Positions 25,336-33,936 of a stretch of DNA of 64,000 bases are shown one piece after another. Numbering within the stretch: the first letter of the stretch is position 1; every line of letters starts with the position of its first letter. Under the pieces are notes generated by a model that saw only the letters and a list, made by a program, of their open reading frames with translations, was not told the DNA's origin and searched no databases. The DNA is from Arthrobacter caoxuetaonis (lineage in GTDB: Bacteria; Actinomycetota; Actinomycetes; Actinomycetales; Micrococcaceae): positions 62,001 to 126,000 of the forward strand of contig NZ_CP099467.1 of the NCBI RefSeq assembly GCF_023921125.1, in the 5' to 3' direction. A program made the position numbers and the translations under genes.

Positions 25336-25857
25336 CTAGTCTTCGGCGGCGAAGATTTCCGCCAGGCCCAGGGCCTGAACCCCGTCCAGGAAAGTCTTCT
25401 CCGTGTAGGGGTCGATCCACAGAACGTTTCCGGCCGGCCGCGGCGTCGTCGTGTACGGGGCGAAGCCGGAGGCGACAAGCACCAGGGGAAGGTCGCGGTC
25501 CCAGGAAGGGATCTCGTCGATCTTCTCCGAGCGGTCCGTAAAGATGGTCGTCAGCGTGTCCTCGTCCTCGACGGACGGGTCGAACGTGCCGGCGTTGACG
25601 GCGTCTCCGGCGAGGACCTGCTGGTGCATGTTGGCCAGGGCTACGGCAGCCTTGTAGCGCAGCCACAGGGCCGTGTCGTCGCCTTCACCGGTTACCGGCA
25701 GCTCGTCGTACCCCTCGACCAGCTGTGCAACCAGCTCGGTGCGGGTTTCAGCGAACACAGCTGCTGACTGGGTGGCCATAGAGAACGGGAACGGGGTTCC
25801 GTCTTCGCGGACAGGCAGCTCGGCGGGGAAGGTGCCTTCGATTACTACGTGGGACAT
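25336..25857 (-). CDS. Uncharacterised acidic protein (173 aa)
   Basis: Soluble, acidic, alpha/beta by composition, no recognised motif. GAGGAG lies upstream of ATG. Between start and the next gene a GCCGCATAG sequence (minus sense, near 25899) resembles the CGCATAG variants seen before other genes. Confidence 0.7.
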   Translation of the reverse strand: MSHVVIEGTFPAELPVREDGTPFPFSMATQSAAVFAETRTELVAQLVEGYDELPVTGEGDDTALWLRYKAAVALANMHQQVLAGDAVNAGTFDPSVEDEDTLTTIFTDRSEKIDEIPSWDRDLPLVLVASGFAPYTTTPRPAGNVLWIDPYTEKTFLDGVQALGLAEIFAAED

Positions 25858-25898
25858 GGGGTCGTGCTCCTCGTGATCGGTTTTTCGTCTAATAGCTT

Positions 25899-26666
25899 CT
25901 ATGCGGCCATCGCGCTGATGGGTGACAACTTTTTGGCTTCCTCGATCCGGCTGGCCAGATCATCGAGGGTGCCGTCGTTGATGACGGTCGCAGAAATGAA
26001 GGCGGGGTCGATCCCCTGTTCGGAGGAGTGGCCGTTCACAGGGCCGACGCCGGGCCGGACGATCTCGATGATGCGTCCGCCGTTTTCCACGATCCAGGCC
26101 GCCTCGGAGTCGAAGCGGACATCTGTCAGCACGACCTCTTCGGCGCCCGACGCGCGAACCTTCTGCTCAACCTTGCGCACCCAGCAGTCGGAACCGTAGT
26201 TCATCCGGCACAGCTCGGTCGCATAGACCTGCAGGAACCGGCGCACCTCGGGGCCGTGAAGGCGGTGGTCCTTCGCCTGCTCCCAGTCACCGTCCAGCTC
26301 GCGGAGCAGCCCGGCCAAGGTGGTGTGCCCGTCAATCATCGGATCCAGGACCAGCAGATCATCCACCAGGTCTGCGGCGGCCCGGTCGTCCCCGAACTCA
26401 GCTGAGATGAGCCCCTGGTACACGCTCAGGCAGCGGCGGACCTCAGCCCCGTAGGCGCGGTGGCCGGCGGCGGCCTCCCAGCTGCCGGAGGTTTCGACGA
26501 GCCCGGCAAGGGAAACGGTGCCGTCGAGACGGAAGTCCAGGGCTGCAGCCTGCTCCTTCAGGGTGTCCCCGAAAGCGAAACGGACAGCGCCGTGGTGTTC
26601 GATCAGGTGCCGGCCGGCAGTGTCCTTGCCCGAGCGTGCAAATCCGTGGAGTCCAGTGATGTTCAT
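25899..26666 (-). CDS. Deoxynucleoside monophosphate kinase-like protein with internal duplication
   Basis: 255 residues of the phage-type dNMP kinase group (P-loop kinases that charge dNMPs to dNDPs). The P-loop is GFARSGKDT (8-16). The family's TDVRFDSEA (181-189) and a downstream HSSE (213-216) are present. Between them two similar segments (51-92 and 115-158), each with a Trp-Glu, an HR and an EVRR motif, form an internal repeat that ordinary members lack. It suggests the element manages its own nucleotide supply. Confidence 0.75.
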   Translation of the reverse strand: MNITGLHGFARSGKDTAGRHLIEHHGAVRFAFGDTLKEQAAALDFRLDGTVSLAGLVETSGSWEAAAGHRAYGAEVRRCLSVYQGLISAEFGDDRAAADLVDDLLVLDPMIDGHTTLAGLLRELDGDWEQAKDHRLHGPEVRRFLQVYATELCRMNYGSDCWVRKVEQKVRASGAEEVVLTDVRFDSEAAWIVENGGRIIEIVRPGVGPVNGHSSEQGIDPAFISATVINDGTLDDLASRIEEAKKLSPISAMAA

Positions 26667-26697
26667 GGTGCCTTTCGAAGTGGTGGCCTGTTTATCT

Positions 26698-26712
26698 CTA
26701 TGCGCGCAAAAG
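26698..26712 (-). promoter_or_regulatory. GGCTTTTGCGCGCATAG region before the kinase gene
   Basis: Combines TTTTGCGCGC with CGCATAG (minus sense), 31 nt before the kinase ATG, and overlaps the T-run of the neighbouring terminator. Confidence 0.35.
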
Positions 26713-26757
26713 CCGGGCGGGTGACAGGTTTTTGGTTCCTGGCCCCGCCCGGCTTTT
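26708..26757 (-). terminator. Terminator of the PH-domain membrane protein gene
   Basis: AAAAGCCGGGCGGG pairs with 26744-26757; the minus-sense stem ends in TTTT. Confidence 0.75.
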
Positions 26758-26770
26758 GCAGCCCCGTGGG

Positions 26771-27361
26771 CTAGTAGGTGCTGGCGCCGGGCATCTGGGC
26801 CACGGCGGAGTTGTGGTAGACCATGTCCTTCAGCGTCTGCTCGACCTTGAGGGCATGGGGGACGTCGGTGAAGATGACGCGGTTGGCAGCCTGTGCGGCT
26901 TCACCGTTGGCTGCGTTGATGATCACGAGGGTTCCGCAGCGGAAGATCCGGTCCAGGATGCCGCGTTCAACCTGAATGTCGGAGACACGGATCAGCTGGG
27001 AGCTGATCGACTTCTTGTAGAGGACGCCTTCGCGGATGATCAGCTGCTTGGTGGTGACGATGTAGACCTTCTTCCACCACTGCAGGATCGGCCACGCGGC
27101 GTAGTGGATCGTCAGGGCGCAGGTGACGGCCTGGAGACCCAGGTAGAGCCAGCCTTCGAGCATGTCGCGCGGAACGAACATGTAGCAGGCGACGGCTGCG
27201 CCAACCAGGATCAGCCAGGTGACGGCGGGAAGGAACAGGACTTTGGGGTGGGTGCGCAGGAGGTAGATGGCTTCCTCGCCCGGGTTGAGGCGCAGGTCCC
27301 TGGGCAGTTTCACCGGGTTCGGTGACGTGGCCGCGGGTGCCTCAGTATCGAAGGTGCTCAT
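26771..27361 (-). CDS. Membrane protein with bacterial PH domain (YdbS-like)
   Basis: 196 residues. Two adjacent membrane helices (about 42-64 and 70-90) are followed by a bacterial PH-type domain (about 96-175), including the stretch YIVTTKQLIIREGVL and the basic-hydrophobic strand SDIQVERGILDRIF typical of the bPH2 family. Function in the family is not firmly known; it sits in the membrane facing the cytoplasm. AGGAAACG precedes ATG. Confidence 0.85.
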   Translation of the reverse strand: MSTFDTEAPAATSPNPVKLPRDLRLNPGEEAIYLLRTHPKVLFLPAVTWLILVGAAVACYMFVPRDMLEGWLYLGLQAVTCALTIHYAAWPILQWWKKVYIVTTKQLIIREGVLYKKSISSQLIRVSDIQVERGILDRIFRCGTLVIINAANGEAAQAANRVIFTDVPHALKVEQTLKDMVYHNSAVAQMPGASTY

Positions 27362-27390
27362 CGTTTCCTATCTGGTGTTGGTAAAGCCGG

Positions 27391-27427
27391 AAAAGGCCGG
27401 GCCCGCGCTGCTGCTGCGGACCCGGCC
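27391..27427 (-). terminator. Terminator of the tagged KTSC-domain gene
   Basis: GGCCGGGTCCGC pairs with GCGGGCCCGGCC (minus sense), followed by TTTTCC. Confidence 0.75.
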
Positions 27428-27440
27428 GGGTGGATGGGGC

Positions 27441-28985
27441 TTATACGGTGCCCGGTGCCGGCGGCCGGCGGCGGCGTTCAGCGTCGGTAATGCGGGCCAT
27501 TTTCAGGGCGTTCTCAGCCGCCCACGCTTCCATGCGGAGGGCGTCGGCCTGGTCCGCGTCGAAGGCTTCGACAGGGACGTTGGCCACGGAACGCTTCAGC
27601 GTGCCGTCAGGCTCGACGTCGATGCGGGCCGCGTAGGATCCGGTGCCCAGGCTGACTTCTGCACGGCGGGCCGGGCCGTTGCCGCGGAAAATGAAGCCTT
27701 CGCTCTTGCCGGCGGTCTGCAGGGCATCGACTTCGCGGCGGTAGACGCGGTTGTCCATGATCGGGTTCACCAGGTGCGCCGGACGCGCCGGTGCCGGCTT
27801 CGCGGCCTTTGCAGGGGCCTTCTTCAGGCCGCTGATCGGTTTGCGGGCCGGTGCGGGCTTTGGTGCAGCTGCAGCCGGACGCTTTGGTGCCGGGGCAGGT
27901 GAGGGCTTTGCCGGTTTTGCCGGTGCAGCCTTCTGCTCCGTCTTGGGTTCGGGAACGATGCCGTGGGACCGGCTGGCTGCGACGATTTCGGCGCGGCGGC
28001 GGGCACGTTCGGTGTGTTCCGGGTTCAGCTCAGCTGCCGGACGGTGTCCCTTGGGGCAGACATGCGACACTTCGATGTTGCTGAAGCGGCCGCACTTGGG
28101 GCACTTCTCGACGCCGGCACCCGGAACATTGCGGATGAGCTTATTGAAGATGGTCCCGGGGCGCTCAGAGTTCGCCAGGGCAGCGAACATGTGCTGGTTC
28201 ACGCGGTGGCCATAGAGCTTGTCGCCGATGCGGGTCGCCATCGTGTTGGTCGCAGGGTCGTAGCCGACCTCGTCAATGAAGGACGAGGATGAGACCGGAG
28301 CCATTTCAGCACCCTTGGCGGCTTCACGCTTGCGGCGGGCCTTCAGGAGGTTGTCCACCCCGGTCAGGGCCATGGATGGGCGGCGCGATTCCAGGACCGC
28401 TGCGACGGCTTCGGAAACCATGATGGATGCTTCAGCTTCCTCGGGGCCGCCCAGATGGGACGTCTCCCAGGAGTGCGGGCCGGTCTTGGTGACGCGGACC
28501 CACGTCTGCTTGGGCTCTCCCCCGCGGATGGCTACGGAAACCGGGACGTCGAAGGTCGGGTTGCCGTGTTCACCGGAGTACCGCTTGATGGACGTGGCGG
28601 AGGGCATCCGCAGGTCAATGTCCTTGTTGCTGTAGTTCATCCGGTGGGTGCGGCGTTTGCCCGACATTGCCTGCCCCAGGGTCTGGGCGGGAGTGTAGTC
28701 GTCGGGCATCTGCGGGTAGCTCTTGCCCTGGGGTGCGCCGTATTCGGCACCGACAAAGTTCCGGTTCCACCATTCCTCGCGGTCTGCAGCGGTCTTCGGA
28801 GAGGTGGCTGCCGTGAGCGCGGTGGCGGGGACGTAGCCGCCTGCCAGCAGCAGTTCACGCCGTTCTGCCATGGTCTGGCGGTGCTCGGCGGCGCTGAGGG
28901 CGATTCCGGCTTCAGGGTGTGCTGTGGGTGCGTACTGCCCACCGATGGGGATGCCCATGGGCTGGCGATTCTGTGCTGGTCTCAT
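27441..28985 (-). CDS. Tagged multi-domain protein with KTSC-like domain and zinc ribbon
   Basis: 514 residues. Residues 6-25 (NRQPMGIPIGGQYAPTAHPE) are the N-terminal tag shared by five proteins here. A KTSC-like domain (about 232-287: SSSFIDEVGYDP to FNKLIRNVP) follows, then a zinc ribbon (Cys295, Cys298, His308/Cys310) and a long Ala-Pro-Lys linker (about 345-400), and a C-terminal alpha/beta domain. The linker suggests a multifunctional delivered protein. ATG lies 8 nt after CCGCACACA with no spaced ribosome site, so the transcript is probably leaderless. Confidence 0.75.
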   Translation of the reverse strand: MRPAQNRQPMGIPIGGQYAPTAHPEAGIALSAAEHRQTMAERRELLLAGGYVPATALTAATSPKTAADREEWWNRNFVGAEYGAPQGKSYPQMPDDYTPAQTLGQAMSGKRRTHRMNYSNKDIDLRMPSATSIKRYSGEHGNPTFDVPVSVAIRGGEPKQTWVRVTKTGPHSWETSHLGGPEEAEASIMVSEAVAAVLESRRPSMALTGVDNLLKARRKREAAKGAEMAPVSSSSFIDEVGYDPATNTMATRIGDKLYGHRVNQHMFAALANSERPGTIFNKLIRNVPGAGVEKCPKCGRFSNIEVSHVCPKGHRPAAELNPEHTERARRRAEIVAASRSHGIVPEPKTEQKAAPAKPAKPSPAPAPKRPAAAAPKPAPARKPISGLKKAPAKAAKPAPARPAHLVNPIMDNRVYRREVDALQTAGKSEGFIFRGNGPARRAEVSLGTGSYAARIDVEPDGTLKRSVANVPVEAFDADQADALRMEAWAAENALKMARITDAERRRRPPAPGTV

Positions 28986-28992
28986 GCCTACT

Positions 28993-29003
28993 CTGTGTGC
29001 GGC
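28993..29003 (-). promoter_or_regulatory. Variant element GCCGCACACAG before a tagged-protein gene
   Basis: The core lacks CATAG and the GGTGAGA block; the start codon follows 7 nt after the G. Confidence 0.5.
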
Positions 29004-29038
29004 GGATACCGTTTTTGAGCAGATACCGGGCGTTGTCC

Positions 29039-29305
29039 CTAGATGCCCAGGACGCGCTTGGCTGCCTCATGGGTGCGCTGGATGAAACCCGTATCCACAG
29101 GGACGCCGGCCATTCGGGCGCAGTGCAGGTCGATGGCGGTATCGAAGTCGGCGGCCAGGGCCCGGTCTGCGAGGGACGGTGCTGCCAGGCGGCTGAGGTA
29201 GACGCCCGCCTTCTGCAGGTTGGAAATGACAGGCTCGGTCTGGGCGTGGGCGGCAACGGTGGCGGCGGGAGTGCGGATCAAGGGTGTCTCCTTCGGTAGC
29301 TTCAT
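29039..29305 (-). CDS. Small uncharacterised protein (88 aa)
   Basis: Helical, no motif recognised. Start taken as ATG 29305, 3 nt after the promoter core; a GTG at 29308 abuts the core directly. Probably leaderless either way. Confidence 0.6.
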   Translation of the reverse strand: MKLPKETPLIRTPAATVAAHAQTEPVISNLQKAGVYLSRLAAPSLADRALAADFDTAIDLHCARMAGVPVDTGFIQRTHEAAKRVLGI

Positions 29306-29308
29306 CAC

Positions 29309-29340
29309 CTATGTGTGCGGCCTGTCCCGCGTCTCTCACC
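29309..29340 (-). promoter_or_regulatory. GGTGAGA-N12-GCCGCACACATAG promoter of the 88-aa gene
   Basis: Both blocks perfect. Confidence 0.65.
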
Positions 29341-29346
29341 GCACAC

Positions 29347-29388
29347 AAAAGGACCGGGACCACCCGTGAGGGCAGTCCCGGTCCTTTT
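29347..29388 (-). terminator. Terminator of the MoxR ATPase gene
   Basis: AAAAGGACCGGGAC pairs with 29375-29388; the minus-sense stem ends TTTT. Confidence 0.85.
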
Positions 29389-29396
29389 GGGAAAGG

Positions 29397-30518
29397 CTAG
29401 GCCGCGGCGGCTACGCTGTAGCGCGTCTGGCTGAACAGTTCCATGAAAGCGTTCTTGAACGATGCGGGAATCCGGGCGTCGGAGGGCTTGTTGTTCACAA
29501 GCTTCTGCGCTCCGGGCATCGCCACGTCCGGCTTGCCGTTGGCGGCGCAGGCGGTCAGGACGGCAGCAGCCTTCTTCCAGTCCTCCTCACGGGAGAGGCC
29601 CATCGTGGTCACGGAGTTCACCAGTGAGAACAGACGGTCGGCGCGGGTATCGGACCAATCAACAATCGACGGGTCTTCCAGCACCTCGGCCGGGTTGTAC
29701 AGGTCGTTGGCTTCCATCCAGACAAGGAACTGGGTGGCGGCACCGTCACCGACAAGGCCGTTCAGGACGTACAGGGCCGCTTCGTCGTCCTCGGCTTCGA
29801 GCTGGGCCAGTACGTTGATTGCGTTGGTCCAGGAACGCGGGGAAGGCCATGCGCCGCCTGCCTTGGCGGGGTCGGTCGGGACCGGCGGGGTCAGCAGTTC
29901 GGGCTTGTGGCGCAGGAACGTGGTCACGGCACCGGCGACGGCAGCCTTGCGGGCAACCGGGTCAGCGGCCAGCAGGGCACGCATGGACGGGTAAACCGTG
30001 TGTGCGAAGCCGGTGCCAACGCCGTCCAGCCATTCGGCGGAATCGAAAGCCCACGTCAGGTGAAGCATGCGGTTGGCCATCGGGGCCGGAAGGTCGTAAG
30101 CGTCCACGGCCGTCTCGGTCGGGTTCATGATCGCCACAATGGCAACGTTGTCGCCCAGCTTGGTGTCACCGACGAAGCGCTCCTGAACAACCCGGAGCAT
30201 ACCCTTCATCGTGGACGGGCCGGCGGTGTTGAACTCGTCGAATACGGCCAGACCCTTTTCGGCACCGTTCAGGTTCTCCACCCAGTTGAACGAGGAGTAG
30301 CTGACAACGCCGTCGTTCTCGATCATCACACCCAGGAAGTCGGTGGCTTCACGGGTAGAGCCGATGATCACCTCGGGGTGGTAGCCCCAGCCCTCGGCCA
30401 TGCCGGTGATCTTGGCGGTCTTGGCCTGGCCCGGCTCGCCTTCGATAACGACGGGGACGTTGGCGCGGACTGCAGCGGCAAGCGAGCGGTTGAACGGTGA
30501 GGAAACGAGTGTAGCCAC
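29397..30518 (-). CDS. MoxR-type AAA ATPase
   Basis: 373 residues. Walker A GEPGQAKT (27-34), Walker B LAVFDEFN (90-97), sensor-1 around IVAIMNPTE, matching MoxR/RavA AAA ATPases that act as chaperones with VWA-domain partners. The VWA partner is probably the 32283 gene three positions upstream. GTG start with AGGAG upstream, so unlike most genes here it has a 45-nt leader. It lies after the RNase H gene, whose stop codon falls inside its -35-like block. Confidence 0.85.
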   Translation of the reverse strand: MATLVSSPFNRSLAAAVRANVPVVIEGEPGQAKTAKITGMAEGWGYHPEVIIGSTREATDFLGVMIENDGVVSYSSFNWVENLNGAEKGLAVFDEFNTAGPSTMKGMLRVVQERFVGDTKLGDNVAIVAIMNPTETAVDAYDLPAPMANRMLHLTWAFDSAEWLDGVGTGFAHTVYPSMRALLAADPVARKAAVAGAVTTFLRHKPELLTPPVPTDPAKAGGAWPSPRSWTNAINVLAQLEAEDDEAALYVLNGLVGDGAATQFLVWMEANDLYNPAEVLEDPSIVDWSDTRADRLFSLVNSVTTMGLSREEDWKKAAAVLTACAANGKPDVAMPGAQKLVNNKPSDARIPASFKNAFMELFSQTRYSVAAAA

Positions 30519-30563
30519 GGGGTTCTCCTAGAGAAGTAGTTTGGGCGGTTGCCCTGACACTCC

Positions 30564-30595
30564 CTATGTGTGCGGCACCCCGGCAGTCTCTCACC
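30564..30595 (-). promoter_or_regulatory. GGTGAGA-N12-GCCGCACACATAG promoter of the MoxR gene
   Basis: Both blocks perfect; leader of 45 nt. Confidence 0.65.
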
Positions 30596-31529
30596 GCTCC
30601 TGGAGACTTGCGCAGATTTCCCGGGCGTCCTTCCGGACAGCGGCAATCATCCTCGCGTTGGTCAGTTCATCGACCTTCATTTCCCTGTTGCGGCGCGAAA
30701 GGACAGCCAGGCGGTCGGCCAGTTCATTCAGGGGATGGCCGTCATGGCCGCGCACCCATTCAAAGCTGATGTTGACCCCGCGCGCCGAACCAAGGATGCG
30801 CCGGCACTCGGAAACAGAGTCGGAATCCTCGCCCGGATCATGCTCGTCCCTGGCAACCCGGTCCAGCAGTTCCAGGGCCGGCTTCGAGTCGGTGAGGACC
30901 TTCAGGGAGCCGACGCCTTCGCGCAGCACCGGGTGCAGGCTCAGGGTGGACTGCAGGCCACGCCGGATAGCGGCAAGCTCCCCGGCACGGATGCCGCCGT
31001 GAGTGCTGACCGAGGTGTAGGAGCCGATGACAGGATCCGCGCCGTTGGAGTACGCCAGGACCCAGCCGCAGCCGTTGATGTTCCGGCCCTTGCCGCGTGA
31101 GGAGTCGCAGGCGATGGTCAGGTTCTCCACCATGCGCGATTCGACCTTGGAAATGGCGTCCCGTGCCGCGCTCAGCGCCGACGGGGGCGCATAGAGGCCC
31201 GAGACCGGAAGGGTCGTCTTGGCCCGCAGCAGTTCGGCGGTCATCCAGTCTGATGCGAACACCTGGTCAAGTTCCTCCAGCGGCACCGCCCGGGCCACGG
31301 CCTCGGTGATCTGTGCGGCGAGCTGCCGGTTGCTCGGATTGGACACCTGGGAACCGGACGGACCGGAAATAACGACGTCCCTGCCTGACACGTCGGGCGC
31401 GTGGACGGCCCACCGGCAGAGGTTGGGCTGGCGGTCAACGACCACCGTGACGCCGCGCCGCTCGGTGACAGCGGTGATGGCGGGAACAAAACGGCTTGCC
31501 GGAGGTGCCGGCATGGGCATGGGGCTCAT
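30591..31529 (-). CDS. RNase H-like nuclease with N-terminal extension
   Basis: 312 residues. The C-terminal two-thirds carry the RNase HI catalytic set: Asp142 (IACDSS), Glu184 (AGELAAI), Asp214 (VLTDSK) and Asp272 (NELADRLA), with VRGHDGHPLNE before the last. The first 130 residues are a separate, unrecognised domain. It would cut RNA in RNA-DNA hybrids, useful for plasmid replication. It overlaps the upstream gene by 4 nt (ATGA) in a three-gene operon that starts at 33623. Confidence 0.85.
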   Translation of the reverse strand: MSPMPMPAPPASRFVPAITAVTERRGVTVVVDRQPNLCRWAVHAPDVSGRDVVISGPSGSQVSNPSNRQLAAQITEAVARAVPLEELDQVFASDWMTAELLRAKTTLPVSGLYAPPSALSAARDAISKVESRMVENLTIACDSSRGKGRNINGCGWVLAYSNGADPVIGSYTSVSTHGGIRAGELAAIRRGLQSTLSLHPVLREGVGSLKVLTDSKPALELLDRVARDEHDPGEDSDSVSECRRILGSARGVNISFEWVRGHDGHPLNELADRLAVLSRRNREMKVDELTNARMIAAVRKDAREICASLQER

Positions 31530-32290
31530 CGTTCTCCTCCTGCGAGGTCGCTCAGGGTGATGGGTCTCAGGGCGTTGGCAATGCGCTGCTGGTGCGCGGG
31601 CATGGAAGCCATGAAGGCCATCGCTTCGGCCGGGCTCTCAAATTCCTGCTCCGTTGCCAGCGTGTGCAGGGCGTGGTGGATGCGGGTTTCCAGGTCGGGG
31701 ATTTCGGCCAGGATCTCGTCGGCGCGGGTCAGGAGGTCCACACCGGGCAGCGGTGAGCCGAACTCGATGCGGAACATGCCGGTCGGGTCGTCCGGGTCGG
31801 TGCCGCGCAGGGCGCGTTCCCAGATGATGCCGCGTGCTCCCCATTCGGTGGCTCCGACGCCCATCGGGCGGGACTCGCCGGTGGCTTCCTCGTCCCAGTA
31901 CGGGAAGTATTCGGCGACACCAAGGTCGTCGATGCCGCGCGCGTACTCCTCGTGGCTGTGGAAGGCCAGGGCCATGAGGTCCCCGGAGACGGGATCGTCG
32001 GTGAGGGCCAGGCCAAGGGTTACGGTCGGGCAGTTGTGCTCGCCGGCCATGATGGCGGCGACGTGCTCTGCCTGGGCGCTGATCGCATCGAAAATGACGG
32101 ATGCGGGGCGCTTGGTTCCTTCAAGGTCGGCTTCGTCCAGGATTCCCGTTGCGAAGCGGGCGATTTCCTTCAGTTCCAGCTTCGTCCTGATCGGTTCAGC
32201 CATTGCCCGCAGGCTGGCCGCCAGCTCCAGGGGGTCGGCCCCCTTCGGCAGGCGGTAGCCGTGCAGGATAGCCAGGTCGGAGTCAGTCAT
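31526..32290 (-). CDS. Uncharacterised protein, paralogue of the 39428 gene (254 aa)
   Basis: The start is ATG at 32288-32290 (GAGG upstream), overlapping the VWA gene's stop. The N-terminus (LHGYRLPKGADPLELAASLRAM) resembles that of the 290-aa protein at 39428 (PNGYRLAPGITPGVFLPRFA), and both keep similar spacing over the first 55 residues. Soluble and acidic. No function known; its place between a VWA/metallopeptidase gene and an RNase H gene may be only co-expression. Confidence 0.7.
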   Translation of the reverse strand: MTDSDLAILHGYRLPKGADPLELAASLRAMAEPIRTKLELKEIARFATGILDEADLEGTKRPASVIFDAISAQAEHVAAIMAGEHNCPTVTLGLALTDDPVSGDLMALAFHSHEEYARGIDDLGVAEYFPYWDEEATGESRPMGVGATEWGARGIIWERALRGTDPDDPTGMFRIEFGSPLPGVDLLTRADEILAEIPDLETRIHHALHTLATEQEFESPAEAMAFMASMPAHQQRIANALRPITLSDLAGGER

Positions 32291-33623
32291 TGTTCTTGAC
32301 CTCAACCACGTGCGCCCACGACGGGACGTTCTCGCGCCAGTAGTCCGAACGCAGGTTCACGAGCAGGACCACGACCGGCACCGAGGGGCGTTCGGTCGGC
32401 CAGTACGTCTCACCGTCGGTGGCGATCACAATGACGGAGGGCTTGTTCTTGAGGTTGCAGGCGTGGACGATGGCTTCGCCCATTTCCGTGCCGCCGCGCC
32501 CCTGAACGTCCGTCACGGAAGCCAGACCTGCGAACTTCTGCGTCTGGTGGACCTGGGTGTCAATGTCGGAGACGAGCAGGTCGTCGCCGCGGATGCCGAG
32601 CTTCTTGGCAATGGCGAGGACTTCGTTGGTCGCTACGGCAAGGCTGTGGTCGTCCACCGAGCCGGAGGTGTCCCGGTAGAAGTGAACGGACGGGACCGGC
32701 TTGATGTAGCCCGGTGCGATCACGCGGCCGACGATTCCGCCCTGCCGGTTGCGGAGGGTTTCATTCATGCGGCGGCGGTGGCGGCGGGCGTAGGTCGTAT
32801 CGTGCTGGCCGAGCTTGTGGGCGACGGCGCGGCGGATAAACGATGCCAGCACGCGCTCCCACGGGGTCACGGACGGGGCGAGGATTTCATCCACGATCTG
32901 CGCGATGCCGCCGGGAACGGAACCGATGCCGTGCTGTTCCTGGTGCTGGCGGACGGAAGCGGCGGTCGAAATGCGGACCATTGCCTTCTCGGCGCTGCTG
33001 GCCGCAGGTGCCTTGCCCTTCATATCGTCGTCGCCCAGTTCGAACCCGCCTGCCACGGAACCGGAACCCGAGCCGCAGCCCTTCATCGGTGCACCGGAAT
33101 CGTCGGTCGGCTGGCCGTTCTTGCCGGGCTGGCCCTGGCCGTTCTGCTGCTGCTTCTTCTGCTGTGCGGCAGTCTTGCGGCGCAGGACTTCCATGTAGGT
33201 CAGCGGGGTCTGGTAATCGGGCTGGCCGATCTGTGCGGCGAACACACCGTGGGCGGCAAGGGCGGAGCATCCTGCGTCGCGCAGGTCGTCGTTGATTGCC
33301 ATGTCACCGGCGATGTTCCACATGCGGCGTTCTTCGTCGGTGACACCGGCGACCTCGGCCAGCATGGAGTGTTCGGCCAGGATGTGGGAGCACTCGTGCA
33401 GCAGGCCCTCTGCGCAGAACTGGGCACCCATCGGTTCGCACTTGTCGAAGTTGACGTAGACGCGCAGGCCGTCGTCGATGGCGAAAGTATCGACTTCCTG
33501 GGTGTTGACGGGGCGCAGTGCGAAAAGGGTGGAGGCCATGTAAGGCATGATCTGCAGCGCGGTCGCGCGCCATGCCTGAAACAGAAGCATCTGGGATTTG
33601 GAGGGAGTGGTGAGTGTGCTCAT
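32283..33623 (-). CDS. VWA-like metallopeptidase-type protein, MoxR partner
   Basis: 446 residues. An N-terminal putative metallopeptidase region has HECSH (76-80), a zinc-binding HExxH. A Gln/Gly-rich linker (about 155-200) follows, then a VWA-like domain with the metal-site motif DTSGS (318-322). This is the layout of the DUF2201-type family that is commonly encoded near MoxR ATPases. ATG lies 5 nt after the promoter core, so the message is probably leaderless. First gene of the operon with the 31526 and 30591 genes. Confidence 0.82.
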   Translation of the reverse strand: MSTLTTPSKSQMLLFQAWRATALQIMPYMASTLFALRPVNTQEVDTFAIDDGLRVYVNFDKCEPMGAQFCAEGLLHECSHILAEHSMLAEVAGVTDEERRMWNIAGDMAINDDLRDAGCSALAAHGVFAAQIGQPDYQTPLTYMEVLRRKTAAQQKKQQQNGQGQPGKNGQPTDDSGAPMKGCGSGSGSVAGGFELGDDDMKGKAPAASSAEKAMVRISTAASVRQHQEQHGIGSVPGGIAQIVDEILAPSVTPWERVLASFIRRAVAHKLGQHDTTYARRHRRRMNETLRNRQGGIVGRVIAPGYIKPVPSVHFYRDTSGSVDDHSLAVATNEVLAIAKKLGIRGDDLLVSDIDTQVHQTQKFAGLASVTDVQGRGGTEMGEAIVHACNLKNKPSVIVIATDGETYWPTERPSVPVVVLLVNLRSDYWRENVPSWAHVVEVKNND

Positions 33624-33628
33624 GCCTT

Positions 33629-33660
33629 CTATGTGTGCGGCACCGGCCAGAGGTCTCACC
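33629..33660 (-). promoter_or_regulatory. GGTGAGA-N12-GCCGCACACATAG promoter of the VWA operon
   Basis: Both blocks perfect; ATG exactly 5 nt downstream. Confidence 0.7.
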
Positions 33661-33684
33661 GCTCCGGCCGGCACAGGTGCCCCG

Positions 33685-33873
33685 TTATTCTCCGGCAGGT
33701 TTGCGCGGCACGCGGGTGCGTTCTTCCAGGAAGGTGCGCGGCTGGACGGCACCCTGGTGGCAGGGGCAGGGGCAGGTGCAGGCAGGGTTGGATGCGGTTT
33801 TGACGGGGCATCCGCCGCGGGTGTCGGCAGAGTCGCAGTCGCCGGTCAGGCACCAGCCGGTTTTCGTGCTCAT
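33685..33873 (-). CDS. Small cysteine-rich protein (62 aa)
   Basis: Seven Cys in the first 40 residues (WCLTGDC, GGCP, CTCPCPCH), suggesting metal binding. AAGGAAC precedes ATG. No family recognised. Confidence 0.6.
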   Translation of the reverse strand: MSTKTGWCLTGDCDSADTRGGCPVKTASNPACTCPCPCHQGAVQPRTFLEERTRVPRKPAGE

Positions 33874-33894
33874 GGGTTCCTTGGGGCAGCAGTA

Positions 33895-33928
33895 TGCCGG
33901 GCCGGGACGCTGTGGTTCCGGCCCGGCA
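33895..33928 (-). terminator. Hairpin after the HicA-like gene
   Basis: TGCCGGGCCGG pairs with CCGGCCCGGCA. Confidence 0.55.
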
Positions 33929-33936
33929 CGGGCGGG

